A DNA stretch of 44,670 nucleotides, taken from positions 1-44,670 of the forward strand of contig JAKOTZ010000168.1 in assembly GCA_029776995.1 (NCBI GenBank), given 5' to 3'. Of the stretch, positions 29,749 through 39,356 are shown piece by piece (the stretch's first letter is position 1; the number at the start of each line of letters is the position of its first letter). The stretch comes from Candidatus Hydrogenedentota bacterium. GTDB taxonomy: Bacteria; Hydrogenedentota; Hydrogenedentia; Hydrogenedentales; CAITNO01. The notes beneath the pieces were generated by a model. It had not been told where the DNA came from. It ran no database searches and saw nothing but the letters and a program-made list of their open reading frames with translations. A program made the position numbers and the translations under genes.

Positions 29749-32049
29749 TCAGCGTACAGGCACTTCCAGCATCACCGCTGAAAGCGCCGGGACCTGCACC
29801 GTCAGGCGGCCATCATCGGGCACGCGCCGAATTTCCACGCCGCCTTTGGGAGACGGCACAAGGCACAATGCTTCACGGTGGGGTTCCGGAATCCGTACCT
29901 GCGCTTCCTGGGGCTCTTCGGTATAGTTAACCAGGAACTGAGCCGTTTTTCCCCGGTACTGCCACCGGCAGGTCAGCAGGGAGGGCATCGGGATCCGCTG
30001 GTCCCGCGGGGTAATGAACGGGATATCGCGCGTCCCCTCGACGGGGAAAGGCTTCAGCATCCGCCCCCAGGCCAGGTACGGTTTTCCGGCCCCCCGGCGC
30101 CAGGCGTTCAGGTTGCGCATCAGGGTAATGACCGAATCATGGTCCGGGCCCTCGGCGTTCCAATCGCCGCTCCACTCCCAGCAGAGCTTTCCGCCCCCTT
30201 TCAGAATGCCCGTCAGCAGATCCCCCGCGATGAAGGACATGGCTACCCGCTGATGCAGGTTCAGGGGCGATTTCTCAATATCCACAAACGCCCGGGTCGC
30301 GTTCTGATTCCCCATGAAATTGACCACATACTCGTGGTTCACAAAAGCGTACGCCGGAACCGGTATCCCCGCGTGCAGGTTGAGGTAGTTGCGGTTGTCG
30401 TTCATGAGCAGATACGGCCGGAACGGCTCACCGGCGGCGCCTTCGCAACCGATGACCGTATCCGACCCCGTCCGGCGCAGGAGTTCCTGAATCCGGCGGT
30501 ACAGGTCGGACATGGCTTCGTTCTGCCAGATTCCCGGACCTGGCGGATGTCCGTGGGTTTTCGCGTAACACCGGTAACAGGACCCGCCGAGGTTCTGGTC
30601 GAAATACTGCAGGTAATCCACGCCAATGGGGAGGATTTTGGCGATTTCCTTCACCACCACGTCCTTGACCCATTCGTTCGCCGGGCACATGTCGTAGCCG
30701 ATGCGCTGGGCCTGGGGGCCGCAGCAGACGCCATTTTCCGCCGGTTTGCCCTCGGGATCCCGCACCACGATGTCCACCAGGCGCTTTTCTTCAAACTCCC
30801 GGGTCATGTCATAAGCGGGATCCGTATTGCTGCGGATGGTATATCCGGTGCCGCTCGCGTACAGGCCCAGCAGGTGCCCCTTTTCATGGAGCGCGGCCAC
30901 AAAGCGTCTGAAATCCTCCATGTCGCCGTAGGGCGGCCAGACATAGGGCGGCGCCCAGGGCGCCGAACCTTCCCAGTGCATCAGCAGCGCCATCACCGGG
31001 CTGTCCAGTTCCTCGGACAGGCGGAACAGGTGCGGCAGCGCGTTGGTGTAGGGGTAATATTCGTTGGGCGTCATGTCGCCCAGATCCTTTGTGCCCCGCA
31101 CGGGATAACCGATGACCACAGGCGACTCGGCATACCAGCCCGGCACCGCCGGATTTTCCTCAAACCGGGGCGGACGGGGCATACCGCTGTTTTCCAGCCA
31201 GTTCCGATAAATTTCAGCGGCGTCATACCAGTCTCCCCGGAATCCGCCCAGCGCAACTTCGTACGGCAGGGAGATCTCCCGGTCCGGAGCGGCTCCGGTG
31301 AAATGGCGCAGGTCCAGAAAAATGCCGCCATCCGGATGGGGATGGTATTCAATCCCTTTGGGATGACCCTGCGGGTCGTGGGCAGCCAGGTACAGCCCCG
31401 CCTCCGGCGTGTAATACGCCATGAACTGCATGGGGCAGGATGAAGGATACAGGCCGATCCAGCCCATCGTGGGATGCTCGATAGGACGCCATTTCCACCA
31501 CCAGCTCTCGCGCAGGGCCATGTCTTCCACCACCACGCCTTCCATGGCCGGCCAGAACAGCCGGGCATCTCCGCCCTGGCCAACCAGCCGGTCCGGAACC
31601 ACCACAGTGGGGAAATCGACGTGTTCGAGCCGCTGTCCCGTTTCATTCCGCACGGCAATGTGCCAGTACGTCATCGCGCAGGACGCCGGGCAGCGTACCG
31701 TGACAACAGCGGAGACGGGCAGGCCGCGCAGCGAATCATAATGAACCAGAAGCAGGTTATCTTTTTCCGCCTGTTTTTGTTCCACCCGGATGGATGACGC
31801 TTCCAGCGCGTTGAGATCCGTGGCCGCGCCGGCATCATCCCGCAACCGCAGGGAAAACAGCGCGCGGGGCTTGCCGCTGTTGAAAATCATGTCCCGGCCA
31901 AAAATACTGAACGATATGAGGTCTCCCGTGGCCGGATTCATCCGCAGCGCATACTGCTCTGTCTTCATTTCGGGAACCACCTGCCCCATCACGGCAGCCT
32001 GCGACAAAACCATTCCAAGAACCGCGAGAACAAACGGCTTACCCACCAT
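29749..32049 (-). CDS. Exported DUF6259-like glycoside hydrolase candidate
   Basis: 766 residues with a signal peptide (MVGKPFVLAVLGMVLSQAAVMGQ). AAGGAG 8 nt upstream fixes the start at 32049 and not the upstream ATG of the same frame. The N-terminal region is beta-rich (residues 20-260), as in galactose-mutarotase-like parts of glycosidases. The middle is a TIM-barrel-like region with LGLYASGTGY, YLQYFDQNLGG (a candidate catalytic Asp) and VIGCEGAAGEPF (a candidate acid Glu). A C-terminal beta-sandwich ends with VPALSAVMLEVP. The layout matches DUF6259, a putative glycosidase family. The substrate is unknown. It is transcribed divergently from the beta-helix gene, which suggests a shared saccharide target. 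Confidence 0.7.
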   Translation of the reverse strand: MVGKPFVLAVLGMVLSQAAVMGQVVPEMKTEQYALRMNPATGDLISFSIFGRDMIFNSGKPRALFSLRLRDDAGAATDLNALEASSIRVEQKQAEKDNLLLVHYDSLRGLPVSAVVTVRCPASCAMTYWHIAVRNETGQRLEHVDFPTVVVPDRLVGQGGDARLFWPAMEGVVVEDMALRESWWWKWRPIEHPTMGWIGLYPSSCPMQFMAYYTPEAGLYLAAHDPQGHPKGIEYHPHPDGGIFLDLRHFTGAAPDREISLPYEVALGGFRGDWYDAAEIYRNWLENSGMPRPPRFEENPAVPGWYAESPVVIGYPVRGTKDLGDMTPNEYYPYTNALPHLFRLSEELDSPVMALLMHWEGSAPWAPPYVWPPYGDMEDFRRFVAALHEKGHLLGLYASGTGYTIRSNTDPAYDMTREFEEKRLVDIVVRDPEGKPAENGVCCGPQAQRIGYDMCPANEWVKDVVVKEIAKILPIGVDYLQYFDQNLGGSCYRCYAKTHGHPPGPGIWQNEAMSDLYRRIQELLRRTGSDTVIGCEGAAGEPFRPYLLMNDNRNYLNLHAGIPVPAYAFVNHEYVVNFMGNQNATRAFVDIEKSPLNLHQRVAMSFIAGDLLTGILKGGGKLCWEWSGDWNAEGPDHDSVITLMRNLNAWRRGAGKPYLAWGRMLKPFPVEGTRDIPFITPRDQRIPMPSLLTCRWQYRGKTAQFLVNYTEEPQEAQVRIPEPHREALCLVPSPKGGVEIRRVPDDGRLTVQVPALSAVMLEVPVR

Positions 32050-32076
32050 GGCCCGACTCCTTGTGGTTTCTGTCAG

Positions 32077-32104
32077 TGTATACAATCCAACAGAAAAAGC
32101 TCAA
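32077..32104 (-). promoter_or_regulatory. Promoter of the DUF6259-like gene
   Basis: TTGAGC and TATACA are separated by 16 bp and lie about 28 nt before the start codon. Transcription should begin near 32070, giving a short leader. Confidence 0.5.
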
Positions 32105-32192
32105 TGCCGCGGACGGCATAAGAAGGCCCGACCGCGTTCAAACGGCGGAAGGGATCATATATTCAGTTTGAAAGCGGAATCAGATTATCCGA

Positions 32193-32222
32193 TTGCAGGT
32201 GAGGACCATATTCGGGTGTAAT
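32193..32222 (+). promoter_or_regulatory. Promoter of the beta-helix gene
   Basis: TTGCAG and TGTAAT are separated by 18 bp, with the expected start of RNA near 32229, about 26 nt before the ATG. Confidence 0.4.
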
Positions 32223-32254
32223 GTGAAAAATAAATCCAACCCGGAGGACAGGTC

Positions 32255-33655
32255 ATGCGCAACTTTGGATGGTTATTAGGGGTATGGCTGGCGGTTATGG
32301 CAACGGCGTCCGCCGAAGATGGAACCGCCGCCGGCGCGCCGGCCAGCGGCGTCCCGGCCGTGCGGAATGTCATGGCGTACGGGGTAACGCTGGACGGCAC
32401 GAGAGATTGCACGGCGGCGTTTCAGCAGGCGCTGAATGAGGTGGCGGCGCTGGGCGGGGGCACGGTCGAAGTGCCCACGGGACGCTACCGTTTTGACGGT
32501 TCCCTGGAAATTCCTTCGAATGTCACGCTGCGCGGGACTTTCGCCTACAGCCCGGCCCACGCCGGGATTCGGGATGTGGGCCAGAAAGAACCGCCCGTAT
32601 TCGGCAGCGTGCTGGAACCTTACGGAGGGGCGGGCTCGGAGGAAGGGGCGCCTTTCCTGCTGCTGCGGGACAACGCCACGGTACAGGGGTTCACCGTGCA
32701 CTATCCGGCCCAGGATCCGGCGGCGGAAAAGCCGACGCCCTATCCCTGGACCGTCATGATGCGTGGAAACAACTGCGCCCTGCTGGACATGCAGCTGCTC
32801 AACCCTTTCAATGCCATTGACGCCCGGGAGAACCAGCGCGTGCTGATCCGAAACATCCACGGCCAGCCAATCCACATTGGGATTATCGTGGACAAGGTAT
32901 ACGACATCGGCCGAATCGAAAACGTGCACTGGAACCCCTGGTGGTCTTTCAGGACTCCGGTATACCAGTGGCAGATGGAAAACGGCACGGCCTTCATTTT
33001 CGGCCGGACAGACTGGCATTACGTGCTGAATACGTTCTGTTACGGCTACCACGTGGGGTACCACTTCACGGAAACCAAAGACGGCGCCTGCAACGGCAAT
33101 TTCCTGGGCATCGGCGCGGACGACTGCAACACGGCCGTCCTGATAGACCAGACCGCGCCCATGGGACTGCTGATCACGAACGGCGAATTCACCTCGTTCA
33201 ACGGCGATGACCCGGTGATGATCCGGGTATCCCGGCATCACAGCGGCACGGTCCGGTTCGTAAACTGCGCCTTCTGGGGCCCCTGCCGTCGCATCGCGGA
33301 CGTGGACGGCACCGGAACGGTGGGTTTCGGGGACTGCACGTTTCAGGAATGGAGCCTCGCGCCAAAGGGTTCGCCGGACGCGGACCGGGAATTTCCGGCC
33401 ATACGCGCGCTGGGCGGGTCTCTGATGGTCCGGGGGTGTGAATTCATGCAGAAACGCCCGCAGCTGGAAATCGGCCCCAACGCGATGCGCGTGCTGTTCT
33501 CGGAAAATTTCGTGCTGGGCAACCTCAATGTGCAGAACCGCAATAAGGACGGCAAGGTGCTGATCAAAGACAATCTGGAAACGCCATTGGGCCGCCGGTG
33601 GGAATCCCGTTATAAAACGATGCCCGGACTGCGGGGCAGCCGCCTGAGGAAGTGA
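32255..33655 (+). CDS. Exported right-handed beta-helix protein (pectate-lyase-3 type)
   Basis: 466 residues with a signal peptide ([20 protein letters not shown]). [22 protein letters not shown] followed by [28 protein letters not shown] is the entry segment of Pectate_lyase_3/epimerase beta-helix domains. The rest shows short parallel-strand repeats with conserved Asn and Gly turns ([34 protein letters not shown]). Such proteins act as polysaccharide lyases, hydrolases or epimerases, or only as binding folds; no catalytic set is evident, so the activity is not assigned. GGAGG 7 nt before the ATG supports the start. Its partner across the divergent promoter region is the DUF6259-like gene. 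Confidence 0.78.
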   Translation: MRNFGWLLGVWLAVMATASAEDGTAAGAPASGVPAVRNVMAYGVTLDGTRDCTAAFQQALNEVAALGGGTVEVPTGRYRFDGSLEIPSNVTLRGTFAYSPAHAGIRDVGQKEPPVFGSVLEPYGGAGSEEGAPFLLLRDNATVQGFTVHYPAQDPAAEKPTPYPWTVMMRGNNCALLDMQLLNPFNAIDARENQRVLIRNIHGQPIHIGIIVDKVYDIGRIENVHWNPWWSFRTPVYQWQMENGTAFIFGRTDWHYVLNTFCYGYHVGYHFTETKDGACNGNFLGIGADDCNTAVLIDQTAPMGLLITNGEFTSFNGDDPVMIRVSRHHSGTVRFVNCAFWGPCRRIADVDGTGTVGFGDCTFQEWSLAPKGSPDADREFPAIRALGGSLMVRGCEFMQKRPQLEIGPNAMRVLFSENFVLGNLNVQNRNKDGKVLIKDNLETPLGRRWESRYKTMPGLRGSRLRK

Positions 33656-33671
33656 CTGCCGCTCCCGGCAG
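33656..33671 (+). terminator. Hairpin directly after the beta-helix gene stop
   Basis: CTGCCG and CGGCAG pair around a CTCC loop immediately after the TGA. No T-run follows, so it may only slow or stabilise the RNA end. Confidence 0.3.
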
Positions 33672-33798
33672 GGTAGGCGGAAATCTTCGGCATGGGGTAT
33701 CAGCCACCCCGGCCGGATACGGTACAATACGGCTATTCCTGACAAATTGTTTTTCGGCAAGGCTCAGCGCGAGCCGTTCAGACTGTGGAGCAATGGCC

Positions 33799-35022
33799 AT
33801 GACATCGGAAAAAAGAAAAATTGTGCTGGCGTATTCAGGCGGACTGGACACCTCGGTGATCCTGCGTTGGCTGATCGAAACCTATGACGCGGAGATAATC
33901 GCCTTTATCGCGGACCTGGGACAGGGTGAAGAGCTGGAAGAAGCCCGGGCCAAAGCCCTGCGGACCGGCGCCACCCACGCGGTCGTCCGGGATGTCAAAG
34001 AGGATTTCGTCCGCGATTTCGTATTTCCGGCGATGCGGGCAAACGCGGTTTATGAGGGGTTCTATCTGCTGGGAACCAGCATCGCGCGCCCCCTCATTGC
34101 CCGGGAACAGGTGGCGGTGATGCGGGAATTCGGCGCGGATACCATCGCGCACGGCGCCACCGGCAAGGGTAACGACCAGGTGCGTTTTGAAATGACCGCC
34201 ATGGCGTTATGTCCGGAGGTGAAAATCATCGCGCCCTGGCGGGATCCGAAATGGACCCTGAATTCCCGCGAAAAGATGATTGCATACGCGGAGAAGCATG
34301 GCATTCCGGTGCCGGCGAGCAAATCCAAGCCCTACTCCTCGGACCGCAACCTGCTGCATATCTCGTTTGAAGGCGGGATTCTGGAAGATCCCTGGGCGGA
34401 ACCGCCGGAAGACATGTTTGTGCTGAGCGTGTCGCCCCTGAAAGCGCCGGACGCGCCGGAATACGTGGAGATCGATTTCGAGGCGGGCACGCCGGTGGCG
34501 GTAAACGGTGAACGCCTGAGCCCGGCTGCCCTGCTCGCGAAACTGAATGAACTGGGCGGAAGGCACGGCGTGGGACGGGTGGACATGGTGGAAAACCGGT
34601 TCGTCGGCATGAAGTCCCGGGGCGTTTATGAAACGCCGGGCGGCACGATCCTTTATGCCGCGCACCGGGCCGTCGAACAGCTGACCATGGACCGGGAAGT
34701 CATGCTGCAGCGGGACATGCTGTCGCCGAAAATCGCCCAGCTGATCTACAACGGCTTCTGGTATTCCCCGGAAATGGAAGCCCTGATGGCTTTTGTGGAC
34801 AAGTCTCAGGAAACCGTGACAGGCACCGCGCGCCTGCGGCTGTACAAGGGCAGCTGTGACATCGTGGGCCGCAAGGCGCCCCGGTCGCTGTATGACCCGG
34901 CGCTCAGCACCTTTGAGGATGACGCGGGCGCCTACAACCAGGCGGACGCGACGGGATTCATTCGCCTCAACGCCATGCGCCTGCGGGTACGCAACCGGGC
35001 CGGACTCTTTCCGGGAGCCTGA
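33799..35022 (+). CDS. argG: Argininosuccinate synthase
   Basis: 407 residues, the usual length. It joins citrulline and aspartate with ATP to give argininosuccinate in arginine synthesis. The N-terminal P-loop [12 protein letters not shown] is intact. Other family blocks are present: [56 protein letters not shown] and [18 protein letters not shown] chose the ATG at 33799 (protein [15 protein letters not shown]) because GGAG lies 8 nt before it; a second ATG at 33793 is only 2 nt from the site. The frame runs further upstream without a ribosome-binding site. No other arginine gene is adjacent. Confidence 0.96.
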   Translation: MTSEKRKIVLAYSGGLDTSVILRWLIETYDAEIIAFIADLGQGEELEEARAKALRTGATHAVVRDVKEDFVRDFVFPAMRANAVYEGFYLLGTSIARPLIAREQVAVMREFGADTIAHGATGKGNDQVRFEMTAMALCPEVKIIAPWRDPKWTLNSREKMIAYAEKHGIPVPASKSKPYSSDRNLLHISFEGGILEDPWAEPPEDMFVLSVSPLKAPDAPEYVEIDFEAGTPVAVNGERLSPAALLAKLNELGGRHGVGRVDMVENRFVGMKSRGVYETPGGTILYAAHRAVEQLTMDREVMLQRDMLSPKIAQLIYNGFWYSPEMEALMAFVDKSQETVTGTARLRLYKGSCDIVGRKAPRSLYDPALSTFEDDAGAYNQADATGFIRLNAMRLRVRNRAGLFPGA

Positions 35023-35069
35023 TCTCTGCATCCCTCACCAGCCGCGCGCCTGCGCTGAAAGGATCACCG

Positions 35070-36281
35070 ATGACTCGGCGTGACCGGGTAATGGCTGCCC
35101 TGAATTTTGAGCCAGTGGACCGGATTCCCCGGGATTTAGGCGGAATGCCGTCCACGGGAATCAGCTGTTTTGCGTATCCCCGGCTGCGCGCGGCGCTTGG
35201 CCTTCCGCCGCGTCCGCCGAAAGTGTATGACACCGGACAGATGCTTGCCCTGCCGGATGTGGATGTCCTGGACGCCCTGGACTGTGATGTGGTGACCATC
35301 TGCCCGCCGGTAACCAACGCCGTTGAAACGCCGGAACTGTGGCATCCGTTTGATTTTGGAGGACGCCTGGACGCATTAGTGCTGCGTCCCGACGATTTTT
35401 CCGTCGCGGAGGATGGAACCGTTCTGCAGCCGGGCGCGGCCAGCCGCATGCCGCCGGACGCGTTCGTGTTCGACCAGGACCACGCGGGACAGCTGTTCTC
35501 CCTGGATGCCGAGACGCCCCGCCCGGATCTGGAAGCGGTCCAGGCGCAGCTGGCCGGGGAAGCGGAAAGGCTGGAACAAAACTTTGAGGATTTGGTCAGA
35601 CTCTTCGAGCGGGCCCGGGCGTCCACGGACCGGGCGATTATGGTCTTCGGCCTGGGGCTTGGCATGGGGATAGGCGAGTTTACCGGAGTGGCGCTGTTCC
35701 CCCTGCTGTGCATGGAGGATCCCGATTTTGTGCGCCGGCTGCACCGGATGATCACCGATGCCGCGCTGCGCCGGCTGGAACGGCTGCTGCCGCGGATCCG
35801 GGACTGCGTGGACGTGTTCGTGGTCACGGCGGACGACTGGGGCACCCAGCACGGGCCGATCGCGTCGCCGGATATTTACCGGGGACTGTTCGCCCCCTAC
35901 CACCGGGAAGTGAACGACCTGATTCACGCGCTTGCCCCGAAAACCAAAACTTTTCTGCACTCCTGCGGCGCGGTGGAATCCCTGATTGATGATTTCATCG
36001 ATGCGCGTTTCGATGTGCTGAACCCGGTCCAGTGGACTGCCGGAAATTCCAGTCCGGAAGCCTGGAAAAATCGCGCGGGCACCCGGTTGGCCCTGTGGGG
36101 CGGCGGGGTCAACAGCCAGGAAACGCTTCCCTGGGGCACGCCGGACGCGGTAGCGGATGAAGCCCGCAGGGTATCCGCCGTGCTGAGCCGTGGGGGCGGC
36201 TACGTCTTTGCGGCTATCCATAACATTCTTGCCGAGGTTCCGCCGGAAAACATTATCGCGCTTTACCGGGCACTGGACTGA
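35070..36281 (+). CDS. Uroporphyrinogen-decarboxylase-like protein (MtaA/CmuA type)
   Basis: 403 residues of the URO-D superfamily. The zinc-binding His-x-Cys of corrinoid-dependent methyltransferases is present as LHSCGAV (His297, Cys299). True HemE lacks that signature and is shorter. FEPVDRIPRDLGG near the N-terminus and DDWGTQHGPIASPDIYRGLFAPYHREV before the zinc site fit the methyltransferase branch. A role in moving methyl groups between a methylated substrate and a corrinoid protein is likely, but no corrinoid protein gene is next to it. AAAGGA 7 nt before the ATG supports the start. The broken CLC gene follows 21 nt later. Confidence 0.85.
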   Translation: MTRRDRVMAALNFEPVDRIPRDLGGMPSTGISCFAYPRLRAALGLPPRPPKVYDTGQMLALPDVDVLDALDCDVVTICPPVTNAVETPELWHPFDFGGRLDALVLRPDDFSVAEDGTVLQPGAASRMPPDAFVFDQDHAGQLFSLDAETPRPDLEAVQAQLAGEAERLEQNFEDLVRLFERARASTDRAIMVFGLGLGMGIGEFTGVALFPLLCMEDPDFVRRLHRMITDAALRRLERLLPRIRDCVDVFVVTADDWGTQHGPIASPDIYRGLFAPYHREVNDLIHALAPKTKTFLHSCGAVESLIDDFIDARFDVLNPVQWTAGNSSPEAWKNRAGTRLALWGGGVNSQETLPWGTPDAVADEARRVSAVLSRGGGYVFAAIHNILAEVPPENIIALYRALD

Positions 36282-38149
36282 TTGGCACGAAAAACCGCTT
36301 AAATGATGATGATGCGGAACCATATTTTTCGGGTTTGGGAAACTGTACTGGAGAGGCTGTCTCGCCGCCTTCGGGTCTCCGAGACGGCCGGTCCCCTTTT
36401 TCTGGCCCTCGTGGTAGGAAGCGTTGCCGGCATGGCGGCGGTAGCCCTGCGGGTTGCCGTGGAATGGGGCTCCTGGCTGTTTCAGGAAGAGATAGGGGGA
36501 CGCCTGGCGGATGGACTGTCTCGGCTGAACCCGGCGCTGGGCGGCCTGTGGCCTGTCGCCGTCGTGGCTCTCGGGGGACTGTGCGCGGGGCTTGTCTCCA
36601 GGCTGTTCGCGCCCGAGGCGCAGGGACACGGTGTGCCGGAAGTGCTGGCGGCCATAATCCGGGAAGGGGGACGCATTCCCGGGCGGGTGGCGCTGGTGAA
36701 GCTGGTGGCGTCCGCCTTTACGATCGGCAGCGGCGGATCCGCCGGAAAAGAGGGGCCGATCGTGCAGATCGGAGCGGCGGCCGGGTCGCGCCTGGCCCAG
36801 TGGCTCAGGCTGTCCGACCGGCTGATCATACTCGGGGCGGCATGCGGGGCAGCGGGTGGAATTTCTGCCACCTTTAACGCGCCCATGGCGGGGGTCCTGT
36901 TCGTGCTGGAGGTAGTGTTGCGTAAGTTTACCACCCGATATTTTGGCCTGGTGGTGATCAGCAGCCTTACGGCAACGGTAACCATGCGGATGCTCAGCAG
37001 GGAAGGCGAATTTCCCCATTTCGCCTAGGCTGAACCATACCGGCTGGCGGGACTGACTGACCTGCTGCTGTTCGCGGCGCTGGGGCTGGTCTGCGCGCTC
37101 GGCGCGCGGTTCATGACATCCGCCATGGAGCGGTCCACCGCGCTGTTTCAAAACAAAGTGTCCTCTTCCGTGTGGCGGCCGGCGCTGGGAGGCCTGTTTT
37201 CAGGCGCAACAGCCTGCGCGGCGCCGCTCGTGATGGGATCCGGATATCTCGCGATCCGCCACGCCCTGGAACTGAACCAGACGGTCCCTTTCGAAGAGGG
37301 GGCCGGCCTGGCGCTCGGGATGTTTGCCCTGTTTATTGCCAAGGTGTGCGCCACGGCATTTACCGTAGGCAGCGGCGGTTCCGGGGGAGTCTTCGTGCCG
37401 GCGCTGTTCGCCGGCGCCTCCCTGGGCGGGGCTTTTGGCGTTGTGGCGGGATGGGCCGCTCCCGGCCAGGTTTCCCCGCCGGGCGCTTACGCGCTGGTGG
37501 GCATGTCCGCTTTGTTTGCCGCCTCGGCTCACGCGCCCATGACGGGGATCATCCTGCTGGTGGAGCTCACGGATAATTACGGGATTATTCTCCCGCTGAT
37601 GGGGGCGACCGTGCTGGCTACGTTTATCTCGCAGCGGATGTCCCCATACTCCATCTACACCACCCATCTGCGGCACCGCGGCATCGAGATCCATGAACCG
37701 ACGGACGTTAACCTGATGGACGCGGTGACCGTCGGCGAGGCCATGGATGAAGTTTTCGACCTGGTATCCGACCACATGAGCATGGCGGACCTGATTGAAA
37801 AATTCCGGATGTCCCACGAACGCGGCTGTCCGGTGGTCGACGCGGATGGGAACCTGGTTGGCATCGTAACCCTGCGAGACGTGGAGGAAGCGGTATTGCG
37901 GGGCAAAAATCCGGAAACCACCACGGTGGGGGATATCTGTACCCGCCGCGTGGTGGTGTGCCGTCCGGACCAAACCCTGACGGAAGCGCTGTCCATGTTT
38001 GGCGGCCACGGGTTCGGTCGCATTCCGGTTATTGATCCTGACAACCCGCGCAAAGTGATTGGCATGCTGCGGCGTGGAGATATTCTGAGGGCTTACCTGA
38101 ACATCTGGCGGCGGAGCGAAAAGGCCGCGCTGCGGGATGAATTGGTGCG

Positions 38150-38176
38150 CCTGGCCCGCGAGCGCCAGGCCATGAC
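38150..38176 (+). repeat. 27-bp direct repeat, copy 1
   Basis: A 27-bp sequence beginning CCTGGCCCGCGAGCGCC recurs exactly at 38211-38237, 61 bp later. It lies in the frame of the CBS part of the broken CLC gene. Confidence 0.95.
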
Positions 38177-38210
38177 ATCGACACCTACGGCCTTATGCGG
38201 ACCACTGCGG

Positions 38211-38237
38211 CCTGGCCCGCGAGCGCCAGGCCATGAC
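38211..38237 (+). repeat. 27-bp direct repeat, copy 2
   Basis: The exact second copy, separated from the first by 34 unrelated bases. It leads into the TrkA-C part of the broken CLC gene in a shifted frame. Confidence 0.95.
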
Positions 38238-38573
38238 CCTCATCACTGCCGTGGCGGGCATAGGCTCCCCCATTGCGTTTCGGCCGATCAAGACCCTGGA
38301 TTTCCCGAAAGATACCCTGGTGGGCGCGATCCGTCGGGGACATGAAACCCTTACCCCGCGGGGCGACACGGAGATTTATCCGGGAGACGAACTGATTCTG
38401 CTGACAACCAGAAACCGCGAAGCCGAAGCACGGGAGTGGCTTCGGCGCAACACATGATCGGAGTTGATTCCGGCGGAAAAATCGTTTACCATAAAAGCGT
38501 TTGATTTTTGGAGCTGTCTGTACAGTATTCCGGAAAAACGACAGGAAGCCATTACCACGGGAGGGGCTACCGT

Positions 38574-39353
38574 ATGGAACATGGCGATCGGTGGCTGATG
38601 GCGGCAACCCAGGCGGCGCGGGCAGCCGCTTTGTTCCTGGAACGCAATTGGGCACAACCCCAGGAAAAAATCGCTGAACCCGACCATGATGTCAAACTGA
38701 GGGCGGACCGGGAAGCGGAAAAGCTGATTCTGGAGAAATTGCAGGATACGCCATTCCCGGTTGTATCCGAGGAAACCCGGTCCGGGGACGCGCCTCAGGA
38801 CGGCTCTCCCTGGTGGGCGGTGGATCCGCTGGACGGCACCGTGAATTACGAAAAAGGGTTCCCATTCTGCGCGGTATCCGTGGCGCTCATGGAAGGGTCC
38901 ACGCCAGTGCTGGGAGTCATCCATGATTTCGCGCGGCACGAGGAATTTACCGGCATGGCGGGACGGGGGGCATGGCTGAACGGACGAGTCATCGCGCCGG
39001 CGGCTTCTCCTGAAGATCCCGGCCAGGCCCTGCTGGGATGGGGACATCCCCTGACCGGCACGCTGTCGGAACAGGAACTGGCCCGGCACTACCGGATTCA
39101 GCGGCGTTTCCGCAAAGTCCGCCAGATGGGAAGCGCCGCGCTGGCCATGGCCTATGTGGCGTGCGGCCGGCTGGATGCCTACTGGATTGACGGCATCATG
39201 GTATGGGACGTCGCCGCGGGGACGGCTATCATTAACGCGGCAGGCGGATGGTCCGTGTGGGAGCCGGCCGACGGGACCGGACTGATCGGCGTCTCCCGAT
39301 CCGCGTCAAGCCGCGACCTGTGGGAAAAAACCTTCGGCAACGCCGACGCGTAA
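38574..39353 (+). CDS. Inositol-monophosphatase-family phosphatase
   Basis: 259 residues from the ATG at 38574, preceded by GGGAGG; the frame begins further upstream but without a start site. The metal-binding motifs are VVSEET, WWAVDPLDGTVNYEKGFPFCAVS (the DPxDGTxN signature) and DAYWIDGIMVWDVAAGTAIINAAGG. These give a lithium-sensitive type magnesium-dependent phosphatase. Members cleave myo-inositol phosphate, fructose-1,6-bisphosphate, histidinol phosphate or 3'-phosphoadenosine 5'-phosphate; the substrate here is not determined. It ends 3 nt from the convergent HAD gene. Confidence 0.9.
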   Translation: MEHGDRWLMAATQAARAAALFLERNWAQPQEKIAEPDHDVKLRADREAEKLILEKLQDTPFPVVSEETRSGDAPQDGSPWWAVDPLDGTVNYEKGFPFCAVSVALMEGSTPVLGVIHDFARHEEFTGMAGRGAWLNGRVIAPAASPEDPGQALLGWGHPLTGTLSEQELARHYRIQRRFRKVRQMGSAALAMAYVACGRLDAYWIDGIMVWDVAAGTAIINAAGGWSVWEPADGTGLIGVSRSASSRDLWEKTFGNADA

Positions 39354-39356
39354 CCG

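Larger units (their letters stand above)
36303..38457 (+). pseudogene. Broken CLC chloride channel with CBS pair and TrkA-C domain
   Basis: Two lesions interrupt one frame. Before the first are the CLC filter motifs GSGGSAGKEGP and GAACGAAGGISATFNAPMAGVLF. An in-frame TAG at 37026-37028 then stops translation after 241 codons, but homology continues in the same frame (RLAGLTDLLLFAALGLV, VGSGGSGGVFVPALFAGASLGG, SALFAASAHAPMTGIILLVEL), followed by two CBS domains (about 37730-38110). At 38151-38237 a 61-bp insertion with a 27-bp repeat shifts the frame; the TrkA-C domain follows in the shifted frame (SPIAFRPIKTLDFPKDTLV, TEIYPGDELILLTTRN). Removing one 61-bp unit gives a 698-codon frame apart from the TAG. 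Intact, it would move chloride or exchange Cl-/H+. As it stands the protein is not expected to be made whole. Confidence 0.85.

Noticed and set aside
29878-31443. A 521-codon plus-strand frame opposite the DUF6259-like gene
   Set aside because: Antisense shadow; the minus-strand frame has signal peptide, ribosome-binding site and promoter.
36303-38457. Global reassignment of TAG to a sense codon
   Set aside because: Another intact gene in the window ends in TAG, and the same CLC locus has an unrelated frameshift, which points to decay.
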